Assembly (NCBI RefSeq): GCF_910592395.1
Contig: NC_088311.1
Span: 24,522,646 to 24,586,645 of the forward strand
DNA from: Lineus longissimus
Lineage: Eukaryota; Nemertea; Pilidiophora; Heteronemertea; Lineidae
DNA length: 64,000 nucleotides
Reading direction: 5' to 3'
Shown here: one piece after another, positions 34,813 through 44,655 of the stretch
Layout of the letters: each line of letters begins with the position of its first letter
Position numbering within the stretch: the stretch's first letter is position 1
Notes under the pieces: model-generated
What the model was told of the DNA's origin: nothing
Database searches by the model: none
Seen by the model: only the letters and a program-made list of their open reading frames with translations
Made by a program: the position numbers and the translations under genes

Positions 34813-34899
34813 CACCTTCAACGTCGAACCACGTAGATCCACGTGGCCAAAAGCCCCCCTCTTTGAGCTGGTTATCGGAGTCTCGCTGAATTCATGAAA

Positions 34900-34999
34900 G
34901 AACTACGCCATCGCCATCTTCAGTGCAAGATAGGAACTGAAAAGACCAAACGGTCTTTTCAGTTCCTAGTGTGCCCTAAAGATGGCGATGGCGTAGTTC
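34900..34999. repeat. Left subterminal palindrome of the TTAA element
   Basis: Begins GAACTACGCCATCGCCATCT and ends with the complement, GATGGCGATGGCGTAGTTC. The centre is AAAAGACC-AAAC-GGTCTTTT. It can fold into one hairpin about 100 nt long. The equivalent structure at the right end has the same arms. Confidence 0.93.
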
Positions 35000-35275
35000 A
35001 GAACTTTAAAGGTCAAATGCTGAGCTATTTAACCTGTATTTGTGGTGAATTTTCATAATATGCTATCTTAAAAAAACATAATAAACCGGAAGGAATTCAA
35101 AAAATAGTGATTTTTTTGTGAAATAAGTGCTATTTGTTCAGTCCTCTGCGAGCTCGTTTTTGAAGGCGCTTTTGAAAAGACCGCCAGATGTGTAGTTACG
35201 CTATTCGCCGCTAGGTTCACATTGGTGACGTCACTAGTGCTGTCAAAGCCACGATCATTGACCACTACGCAAGTA

Positions 35276-35287
35276 AAAATGGCGGCT
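35276..35287 (+). promoter_or_regulatory. TISU/YY1-like start context of the ballast gene
   Basis: AAAATGGCGGCT overlaps the chosen start codon. It resembles the TISU element (SAASATGGCGGC), which in animals couples YY1-type transcription with initiation on very short leaders. Motif resemblance only. Confidence 0.3.
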
Positions 35288-36758
35288 GCAAGCATGGCGA
35301 GCGAAGATTGTGCGGGAGATTTGTTTGATGACGATTTGGTTGTTGATGAAGGCAATGGTGTGATTCAACCCTACATGTACGAGCCAGTAGTGGAGAGTGC
35401 GAGAGACGATTCAGATTCTTGTTCTGATTCGGGCGAAGGTGATGATGGGGAGATGGAGGATGAGCGACTTGATCGCATCGGAAATATCAATTGGTGAGTT
35501 CCAAGTGCAGTGGCAGTGCACTGTGCATGCCATGTGTATAGGCGCGGCATCAGCTGGACATTATAGGGGGCCTATGCTGATATGAGCCATGTCATCATGT
35601 GCATGTATTCATGTACATCTCTACATAGGGCTCCATCGTTCACGGATCGAGTGTTGTCAGTAAACAATTGGCGTTTTTCACCTCGAATATGTCGAAACCA
35701 CAACGTATCTTGAGTTGAGTGAGTTCATTCCACATCGTTATTTTATAGTAAGTAGGATCTCGGAATACTAAGCCTCAGGGTTTGGTAGTAGGCCTACTCG
35801 AATGTAGTGAACTCTAGGCCTAATAACTTGGATTATTACTATACTGAGACTCTTCCATTGCGGAGCATTACCAATACCACACCAAATAGTGAAATACTAC
35901 ACACGCGTAAAGACAACAGTTTATTCTCACCGTAACAACTTAAGGCGAAAGCCTTCGACAATACTACATTAATTGATTGATTGAAACAATGCTAAATCTT
36001 ACTGAGCTGAGCTCCAGGGGCCTGCCTCTCACTCAAATTTGGCCTACCCTTGGCCTGGGCCCTGATTCATTGATGGCAATGGCTATCGAAATATCATCAC
36101 TGCTGTATAACAATAACATTTATATCATACTTGTATTTGTAGGTGTCATTGTGGTGTCTGCACTCCACAAGAGAAGGGGAGGGAATCCTTGTGCTGCTCA
36201 GACTATTCACCAGTCCAGGCCAAGAAGGATGAGCTGAAAGTAGAGTGCATCACGCAACACCCAGGTTTTTCCAGCACCTGTCTTGATAGATGGGTGCTGG
36301 AAATGTCGATGTATCACTACATCGAAGAGCAGGGACAAATAGGCGATGACCAGCCCATTCACAAGTAAGTAATGATGACCACCTCCATCGCTGTATAATT
36401 GAAGACAAGAAAAGGCAATATCAATTCAGAAATGAGATTTTTTTCTCCCTTTGAAGACTAGAAATATAGAAAATAGATATAATAAAATGTATCTACATGT
36501 ATTTAGTAATAATATTACAAGTTTTCAATAAATCTAAAAAAAACTGTCAATTAAATGTACAAACATTGTTTTCTTCCCAACAATTTCAGGTTATATCGAT
36601 ACGTGGCCTATAGGAACCTTGTCCGTTGGGTTTGGAAGAGGTTGGGGAGAAGGAACCGTTTGCCGCTCCCTGTTTGTGCTCGGGACAAGATACGTGCTGC
36701 TTGGCCTGCTCCGGACAATGACGGGTACACAGGATTCAAGTATCCTACGTTCAATTGA
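35279..36758 (+). CDS. Stand-alone P2X7-type ballast-domain protein, 201 aa
   Basis: Exons 35279-35493, 36143-36364 and 36590-36758, phase-consistent with GT..AG introns. Residues 1-71 are acidic and Ser/Asp-rich (DLFDDDLVVDEG, DSDSCSDSGEGDDGEMEDE). Residues 72-201 resemble the cytoplasmic ballast domain of the P2X7 receptor. WCHCGVCTPQ...LCCSDYS (Cys 73, 75, 78, 89, 90) matches the P2X7 zinc cluster. YRYVAYRNLVRWVW matches its HCAYRSYATWRF region, and DGYTGFKYP matches the P2X7 end QYSGFKYP. No channel or membrane segment is present. The start was chosen at AAAAATGGCGGCTGC; an in-frame ATG at 35222 lies upstream. Function unknown; zinc binding is inferred. It sits inside the transposon, 60 bp from the stop of the opposing THAP gene. 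Confidence 0.87.
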
Positions 36759-36818
36759 TTTGGTGTGACCGTTCAATTGATCTGTGATAGTGAACTCTGA
36801 TGGTGCTATGAATGAACT

Positions 36819-38823
36819 CTACAGTTTGTTAAACCTCGTTTTTGTTTCTTCTACAACTTTCATCTTGTCCTGCTTGTCGTACTTTGAGCACACTGGACCT
36901 GGAATAGGATGAGTCACTTGGTACTTGTCCTTTGCATCTCTTGCCAATTTGTAAGATGGCAGGTCATCTCTCCGCTTCAGCAGGTCCTCCAGAATTAGCT
37001 GTACATAGTCTGAAAACATAAAGGGAAGTATTAATACAAGTAATCTTGTTTCTTCTTGTTTCTTGCAGTGCTAGCACTAAAGTAACGATGCTGGCCGTTA
37101 TACCTACCATATGTTGATTCAATTTTGACCTCTTTTGCTACTGCAGCTCCTCCTCTCCCCTTGGGGTATGAAATCGACCACTGCGGCTGTTCATCTTGTC
37201 CCATACGCTGTTTCCGATTTGAATTTTCATTAAAGTGGAGTGTGGCGAGCAGTAACCTGTAAAGAGAATTTGTAATACTGGCATGACTGGTCAATGCTTT
37301 CAATCAATGTTTTACTCGCCTCACGCCTTATAGTCCAAGTAGAGTGCAAGAACAAAGTTCAGTTGCATCATGAATAAGGAAAAGTGGGCTTTGATAGCAC
37401 TCACTCAAAGCATTGCATGAAATTTTTTTCGTGATTTAGTAATGACCCCTGAGAATACATTGTAGTCTATCATACCTTGCTTTCATTGGCTCATAGAAGA
37501 AATGGCGGGATTTGGGAGCGAAATAACCAACAATTTTGTGATACGACTCAAGAGATGAAGTCTGTACTCCTGGTGAAACCTTTCTGATGTCCTTGAGCAA
37601 TATCTTTTGAGTGAGAATCAGCGTAAGTTCCTTGTGGGCCTTGCTACCTGAAAGAGTAATACTGGTTTAAGTAATAAGGAACAAGGAATTAACAGGGCCA
37701 AATGACTAGCTGTTTTTCTTTTGATTGAGGGCACTCCTTACTTGTCAAGACAAATTGCATTCATAGCATGGGCTTAATTAATAATGCAGCTAATTTTTAT
37801 TACAAGATTGTGGGATTAATCCATCCTCTGATTTATTAGTCTACACTGCTCGGGACATTTATCTATGTAAATATGATCACCCAATATAACCAGTTTTTGT
37901 AGAGCCACACCCTGAAGTCAGTTAATAGTAAGCTTATGACACATGGGGCTGGGTTATGATTGAACATACTTGTGGCAAAACCTCCAAATCGTCTAAACTC
38001 TGTGGCAGTACTGCATCCTCTATCAGGTGATTGCCAACCTCCTCAAATCGGCCTTCATCAGCCATCAAAAAACCATCATCCTGCTCAGCTGCCTCCTCCG
38101 CCTCCTCTCCATACAACACGTTGTATCCCGCTACCGCCTCTGCTACAGCCTACGAAATGAGAAACAAATATTTTAAATAGAAGGCCTATCGTAATTGACT
38201 AATAGGAGTAGGACTTTTGTATTTGACTTGCTCCTACAGCTGAAGGTAGCCTAGTAGGTGCAGTCGTGCAGTATCAATTATGAAAATTATCAAGTTGTAG
38301 TCTTAAAAGGTCCTCAGGCCCCAGCAACACCACATCCTACACTTCACAATGCCTACCCCATGGTCATGCACTCGAGATGGAGGTATTCCTAGCCTAGGCC
38401 TATGGCCATGGGGTATAATTTCATACCTACTATACTGATTTCATAATAAATAATAATCACCTGCTGATGTGCCCTCTTCTGCACAGCTGACCGCGGCGCA
38501 CTGGTCGTAGGCGTACCATCCATGGCATCGCCTTCACCATGACTGAAGAGTGTAGGGAAGGCACCTGGCTTCAGCAGGCGTTTTTTAGGGTCAAATCCTA
38601 TCGCACGGCATATGGCTGGGTCCAGCAGGTAATCTCCGGCAACGAAGTGCTTCGAACATACCCTCGCACCGAGAGACGGGACCCAAGAAGACGGACGATG
38701 CATGCGTCTTACCCATACTTTTCGGGCCTTCTTGTCGCGAGGAAAATTGTAATAACCGACCCCATCTACTTTCAACACCTTCGTTGAATCACTGCTGCAG
38801 TTTGGTGCGACGCAGTAAACCAT
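36819..38823 (-). pseudogene. THAP-domain transposase-like gene, core deleted
   Basis: Exons 38461-38823, 37970-38149, 37476-37647, 37108-37256 and 36819-37009. Exon 1 encodes a full THAP DNA-binding domain: C4, C9, P28, W37, C56, H59 and the FPTLF box. Exon 2 is acidic (YGEEAEEAAEQDDGF). Exons 3-5 encode SSLESYHKIVGYFAPK and LLLATLHFNENSNRKQ, a block I recall from the 3' end of THAP-linked transposases of many animals. That block includes the last catalytic acidic residue region. The several hundred residues normally between these parts are absent. The exon 2 to exon 3 join is also out of frame (phase 0 against an expected phase 1), so the gene is probably internally deleted. Exons 1-2 could still make a short THAP protein reading through into the intron. 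Confidence 0.75.
38461..38823 (-). CDS. Intact THAP zinc-finger exon
   Basis: 121 codons from MVYCVAPNC through ARVCSKHFVAGDYLLDP and LKPGAFPTLF to a GTGATT donor. All four zinc ligands (C4, C9, C56, H59) and the invariant Pro, Trp and Phe are present. THAP fingers of transposases bind their own subterminal sequences, so the palindromic ends of this element are the obvious candidate target (inference). Confidence 0.9.
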
Positions 38824-39236
38824 TTTTGCTTTAGAACATGTAAAATAATTGGTTTTACATGGTAGGAACGGCGTGAACGCAACCAGAAAGTAGAATCAGC
38901 TGTCAGATGAATGAAAACAAAACTGGTCTCCTGTCTTGCGCAGGCATCTACAGCATGGCGTTTGTGTATGCAGGCAGTGGGATCAGTCTAACAATGACAG
39001 CACTAGTGACGTCACTCCTCATTTGGAATTCCCCAAAACCGCGAGAGTTTCCGAACGAAATACGAACTTTGCCGAAGCAAATTCACGCTGAGACAGGGCG
39101 GTTTATTTGAATTTCTTTATTCCATGCGATATTTATGCAAATAAATTTACTACATTTGACATCTAAATGTAACAAAAGGTTATCCTGATGTACTTTGATT
39201 AAGATTAGGCCTAACTTTGGCATTTAACCTTTAAAT

Positions 39237-39352
39237 GACTTCATGAAAGAACTACGCCATCGCCATCTTCAGGGCAAGGTAGGAACTGAAAAGACAAGAC
39301 GAGTTCCTACCTTGCCCTGAAGATGGCGATAGCGTAGTTCTTTCATGAAGTC
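39237..39352. repeat. Right subterminal palindrome of the TTAA element
   Basis: Arms run from GACTTCATGAAAGAACTACG to the complementary CGTAGTTCTTTCATGAAGTC. The loop region (GGAACTGAAAAGACAAGACG) is less symmetric than the left copy. The outer TIR follows to 39420. Confidence 0.93.
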
Positions 39353-39424
39353 CATGAGACTCCGATAACCAGCTCAAAGGGGAGGGGGATTTGGGCCACG
39401 TAGGTTCGGCGCTGAAGGTGTTAA

Positions 39425-40871
39425 GTACAACTTGACTACTACTTGGGACCACAGTCATCTTAGAAGACTGGTGAATCCTCCCCAAGTCCTTTCTCTCATG
39501 ATGAACGGCCCACCAAAAATTCATCAATATCGCCAGGTCAGGACCAGGCTTGGCCTTAGGTCAAAATAGGTCAAACACAACAGCGTCGTCTGACGGTGGC
39601 CAGTGGTACCAGGCTAGGTGCACTACGTTGGGAGAGTACACATCTACAGACAGAGTACGCATAGTGAAGGGGAATGGCACATCCAGCAAAGACTTGGTAC
39701 ACTCTCTGGCAACATGGCGAGCTATGAAGGGGAGGGCACATCCAGAAGAGATATGGTGCACTGCTGTCTCATTGCCTTTGCAAGAATGTCTTTAAAAAAA
39801 TGCATTGGGAATTCACCAGTTTGTTTGTATAAGAAATACATATACATGCCATACAGCAAGTCAAGAAAGAAAAATGCGTCATATTTTGACGAGTAGAAAC
39901 AGTTGTTTTGGCAAAGACATGTTTTTTTGAGTTTCTGAAACCTAGAGCGCCACTCAATAGGCGGCTAACAAGAAACTACGCATTTACTGTTGTTGCCGAC
40001 GTATGTGTACACTGAACTTGGGATGTGCGTCGGCCCCGTGTTGAAATGCCGTCCAGTGCTCGTTGGTGCGTTTTTCGCTGATTTGTGCAAAATTCAACAT
40101 ATCTCAAAAGTTCAATGGTTGACCCTCGATTTTTTTAAAAATTTTGTGTAGCGTAAGCAACTGTCTTTCATAGGAGAATGGTCTGATATAATGGATGAAA
40201 TAATATTTGGGGCTTTTCGTTATTGTCCGGCCCAATTGGCAAGGAGCAAATGCGACGCTTATTATTTATTTAAAGAAATAAAATGCCCGATTTAACATCC
40301 TGCAGAATCAGGGGAATCGGGCGTTTCCAGTGATATACGACACAAATGGGTTGTCCTCATGCATTCACTTTGGAAACGCATTTTAAAATAGATGTTACGT
40401 CCTGTTAATGGGGCACATCATCATCGCGTACATTTGGGGAAAACTCCCTAATGAGACCTATGGTCGACACTGATGCTGGCGCCAGAGCGTTCGGGCTCGA
40501 TTTTCATACTGGGCATGCGCCTCAAGGCCCGAGATCCGTAGCGCTAGAAATCGAACGCGCTATAAAACTGTGGTGTATCTAAAACAAGCACAAAGTTTAG
40601 TAACCCGTGTTCCGGGCTAAAAAAGACAATTCATTATATTCACACTATTTCATGGGAATACGAATCAAAGTACTGATATCAAGTCTAAGAATCTGCCTTC
40701 TTCAAAATTTCTTGCACAATAAATTGTCACATTAAAGAAAACTGATGAGGTTTGTTGATTAAATCTTCGTTCCAGTTTTCAATTTGGAGTTCTTATTTTA
40801 GATTAACTTAGGTAAACAAGTGCACGTGGTTGTGGATTGAGAATTTTTTCTTTCAATGAAATTCATCGTTC
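39425..40871. other. Intergenic region between transposon and DUS4L
   Basis: 1.4 kb with no supported gene. A segment at about 39550-39800 is open on both strands and has two similar GGCACATCCAG blocks, but no family is recognised. DUS4L promoter is expected to the right. GGGCATGCGCC at about 40511 is a partial NRF1-like motif. Confidence 0.5.
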
Positions 40872-43800
40872 ATGGCAGAAGATGATTGTAATAGGTGGAT
40901 CAAACCCATTTATTTGCTAAATAACAACAATGTCACTAAAATATGCGCACCGATGGTTCGATATTCGAAGTAGGTTTGGCTAAATATGAAGAAAAAGATG
41001 GGCTGTTTTATTTTCATGTACATTTTTACCCTCCCCGTGATATTATACAAATGTTATGTACAGCATGTCCCAAAATATACTCCATCATAAAAGTTCCTGT
41101 CAATACCCAAAAAGTTATGAGGCAAATAAAGTTCAAAAGCTTAACAACTTTACAACTGATTGACCTATCCCTTCATTCATATGTTTTTGTTCATCTTAGT
41201 TAATGGTGGTTTTTGTTGCAAAAAGGGTTGGTCAAAATCTTTGAGATGAAATGCTCACAGTTCACACATAGATATTTCAAAGTGGCTATTCTCACGGTAC
41301 TGTAACAATTTTAAAAAATTAGAGATTTTAGGGATTACACTGAGGATTGGGAGAAAAGGATTAGGGTTGGGGAAGGGTTAGGGTGAGTGTTAGGAGTAAG
41401 GGTCAGGGTTAGGTTAAATTGAAGTAGGATCAAGGTTCAGAAGTGAAAATGACTGCCGTGAGAATAGCCAATTGTTCGCATGTAAATTGCATTAGAGACT
41501 GCTGTAATAATAGCTACAGTGTTGATATTTTATCAGTACATCGCAAAAACCTATTGAACTGGTATCTGGACAACGTATATAACCTTTCATTTTAGGCAAT
41601 GAATTGAGCACAACAAAGAGAAGTGTCACACTACAAACAGCGGGTTAAAGTGAGGCATTATTTCTCATCCCATATTTCCACTACAGGCTGGGCTTCAGAA
41701 CATTGGTCAGAAAGTATGGGTGTGACCTAGCCTACACACCTATGACAATCTGTGACTCGTTCATCAAATCACAGAAAGCCAGAGACAGCGAGTTCACCAC
41801 CAACAAAACTGATCGTCCCTTGATTGTCCAGTTTGCAGCTCGGAATGCTGAAGAGTTGGCTGAAGCAGCAGAAATTGTTGTGCCGTGAGTATAGCTTTTC
41901 AAGCCATGTCCATCAAATCATTTTAGTGCAATTGACTTTATGAAAGTGGCAATCTTTTCATCAAACAGTGTGAAGTTCATTTAGAATACTTATGAAATTG
42001 ACATGTTTTGCTTTGCCAAACTTTAATGTTACTTCATATACCACATTTCACCTTTTGAAAACATCTTTCAAAGTTCGTGATTGTTCTAGTCTGTGAGTGA
42101 CATCGATTTCCATTGGGTCATTTGATATCATTTCTTTTTTTGTCAGATTCGCTGATGGCGTTGGCCTGAACTGTGGCTGTCCCCAAAAGTAAGCATTGAA
42201 GATGTCATCACACTTCCTTTGTGGTTCCCTCCATGTACAATTTCTTGCTCAATTCATCTTGTTGCCTTTTCATTGCCTTGCTTCTCCTCTGGTGCGTTAT
42301 TAATATTATTGCCTCGACTAATTCTTATTGTTGCCTTTTTATTGCCTTACCAGCTTCTTTGGGTTAACTTTTCATCGTCTCGCCATCGAACCTTGTTGCC
42401 TTATCATCACCTCGCCAACGTCTCCTTTTAATTGCCTCATCAACTTTTCTCCACTAACTTCTCATCGCCTCACTAGGTTACATTTGTATCCTGCTGCCTT
42501 TTCATTGAGTTGTACTTAACTACTTGCTACATGTCATTGCCTTGCTGTGGCAGGTTACTCCAGTTCCATCTGTCACATAGCTTGTCTGTCTTGAGCCTAT
42601 CTTTCATACAAGTTATCTCTAAATAATGTTAATCTTTTCAGATGGGCGGTGTCTTCTGGTTATGGTGCTTGTTTGTTAAAGAAGCCCGAGCTCTTGGCTG
42701 ACATGGTGCGACAAGTCAAGTCTCGCGTTCCAGATGACTTCACCATGTCTGTGAAGATCAGACTGCACTCGCACCTCAGGTAAGACTTCCAATTTCTCAT
42801 TATCGATATCAGAAATGTATATTTCTGTTAACATCAAGGTTAATACTGTAGCTGTACCAGGTTACGGTACATCAGTCAATACTCACCGTTTTGTTGCCAT
42901 TTATGCCTATGATGACTCCAGCTTCTGTAGATATCAGTTGCATTCTGAGATTCAGTGTTATCATTCAGCCTGACCTATGATATCCTTACCTGCCATTCAA
43001 CCTTTCAGGACCACTGTTGATATGTGTCAGAAAGCAGAGCACGCTGGTGCAGCATGGGTAGCTGTCCATGGTAGACGTGCAGATCAACGAACCGAACCAG
43101 TCGAATTGGAAGCTATCAAACAAATTAAAGACAGCCTCGGGATCCCAGTGGTTGCCAACGGTGACATAAAGAGTTTGGCCGATATCAGAATGGTGAAGGA
43201 AGCAACAGGCGTCAATGGTGAGAATTGATAATTTGATGAGCTAATGGTAGTGTGTGGATTTGGCCACTGCTGGTTAGTTTGGAGTGATGCCACTTGCTGG
43301 CTCTACCAGCCCATGTTGTCCCCGGCTAGTTGAACCCACTTGAGCCCTAGACTTCAGACTACTCAGCCTTGAAGCATAGATGAGTCATAGATGTGCCATA
43401 CTGTACTTGGGGCTCCAGTCACTACTATAACCTTTATTATTATCTACATTGGTTGCAATTTCCACCACAATAGAATGCTCCTTATAGCACTCCTTCCATG
43501 TCATGAACCTGCTCGTGTTCAGGGTTTTTTTGGATTATTGTCTCTGTCCCCGAGAGTGCCTCGTGGCTGGCAGTCACAAAGTTCTTACAACAAGACCACA
43601 ACGAAACTATCGGGAAATAGTAGCCCAAACATTACCAAAGCCATGACTTGTTGATTATAGCATCTGGTCACTTTGCCCTGAAAGCTCCACTTGACATATT
43701 CTCTTATTTGCTAGGTGTGATGGTCGCACGTGGGCTCCTAGAGAACCCTGCTATGTTTGCTGGTTATGACTACACACCCTTGGAATGCATCAGAGATTGG

Positions 43801-44310
43801 GTACGTCCAGGTATCATTGTAAATTTAGAAAGTCGCTCAATTTAGGAGAAGAAAATGCTACGATAAGTGAATCCCATAGTACAATGGTCTCCTGTGACAT
43901 CAGGGTAACGCTTCCTACAACTTGTACTGTTTATGCTTTAAAAACAGGCAAGTGTTAATTTTCAGATGTGTTTAAAAGTAACAGTTCATGTTAGACTGAT
44001 ACAGACATTTTCACATGCAGGAATGTGCTTGTGGTAATACATGTAGGGCTACCTTCCGTTGGTCTCTTCAGACGTGTTGTCTCTAATGCTGTCATTCCGG
44101 TTATTGCAAACAACTTGGACATTAATTACATTTTTTTATTCATTCTAGGTTGACATTTCCATGTCCACAGGGACTCCATTCCAGACTTTCCATCACCACT
44201 TAATAGAAATGTTGCAGTGCAACCTGTCGTCTGCTGAGAGGCGGATATTCAATTCCTTGACTAGTACATCTGCTACAATAGACTATGTGGAGGAACATTT
44301 TGGAGCGTGA
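40872..44310 (+). CDS. DUS4L: tRNA-dihydrouridine(20a/20b) synthase, DUS4L type, complete gene
   Basis: FMN enzyme that reduces uridine to dihydrouridine in the tRNA D-loop (family knowledge). Exons: 40872-40969, 41687-41884, 42147-42188 (42 nt), 42642-42779, 43009-43217, 43715-43800 and 44149-44310. All are in phase, giving 310 aa, against about 317 in human. Motifs in order: ICAPMVRYSKL (FMN site), CDLAYTPM, ARDSEFTTN, PLIVQFAA, GLNCGCPQKWAV with probable catalytic C110, SVKIRLH (K151), VAVHGRRADQR (H179), IPVVANGDIKSL and GVMVARGLLENPAMFAGY. The start at ATGGCAGAAGATGATTG was chosen because it opens in frame with the APMVRYSK block. Its stop lies 345 bp from the stop of the convergent RENBP gene. 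Confidence 0.95.
40970..41686 (+). other. DUS4L: DUS4L intron 1 with telomere-like stretch
   Basis: 0.7 kb. At 41361-41414 there are several TTAGGG-like words (GATTAGGG, GGGTTAGGG, AGGGTTAGG) in a degenerate run on the plus strand. Otherwise featureless. Confidence 0.6.
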
Positions 44311-44655
44311 TATATCTCTCTTTCTCTGATAAATAACGGAAAGTGGCATGTGGCTCTTGTGCTGTTGGCTCGAGTGACTCCTTTTCATGTGGATGTGTGT
44401 TGACAACTCCAGTACATTGACATGAACATCTGCCATCCTGAACAGCGTGTGAGAACATTTTGGAAGATTGATTATTTGTTTCAAATAAAGCCGAGTCCTG
44501 TGATAACTACTTGGCATTGTTGGCTAATGAGATAACACATTATTCAATCAACCAAATGTCATTTCCATTTGGGTAAACATCCAAGATGGCTGACCTGATT
44601 GTGATAAACAAGGCCTGTTGTCTGCTTGTGTTGAATGACGACGTCTGCCCCAGTT

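Larger units (their letters stand above)
34813..39420. mobile_element. 4.6-kb TTAA-flanked TIR DNA transposon carrying two genes
   Basis: TTAA at 34809-34812 and 39421-39424 brackets the element. Left end: CACCTTCAACGTCGAACC. Right end, read inward on the minus strand: CACCTTCAGCGCCGAACC. Similarity continues through GAGCTGGTTATCGGAGTCTC into a roughly 100-bp internal palindrome at each end, so the terminal repeats span nearly 190 bp. Inside are a ballast-domain gene (plus, 35279-36758) and a THAP gene with transposase-like 3' exons (minus, 36819-38823). TTAA targets plus a THAP transposase are known for the Kolobok superfamily (from memory). The transposase core is missing here, so this copy is probably non-autonomous. 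The MITE at 11495-11759 shares the ends. Confidence 0.9.

Noticed and set aside
35222-35278. Upstream ATG extending the ballast protein by 19 residues
   Set aside because: The second ATG has a much better context (AAAAATGGCGGC) and begins the acidic head. The longer form cannot be excluded.
39550-39896. Region open on both strands, suspected retroelement or gene remnant
   Set aside because: No motif of reverse transcriptase, integrase or transposase could be identified, and there are no terminal repeats.
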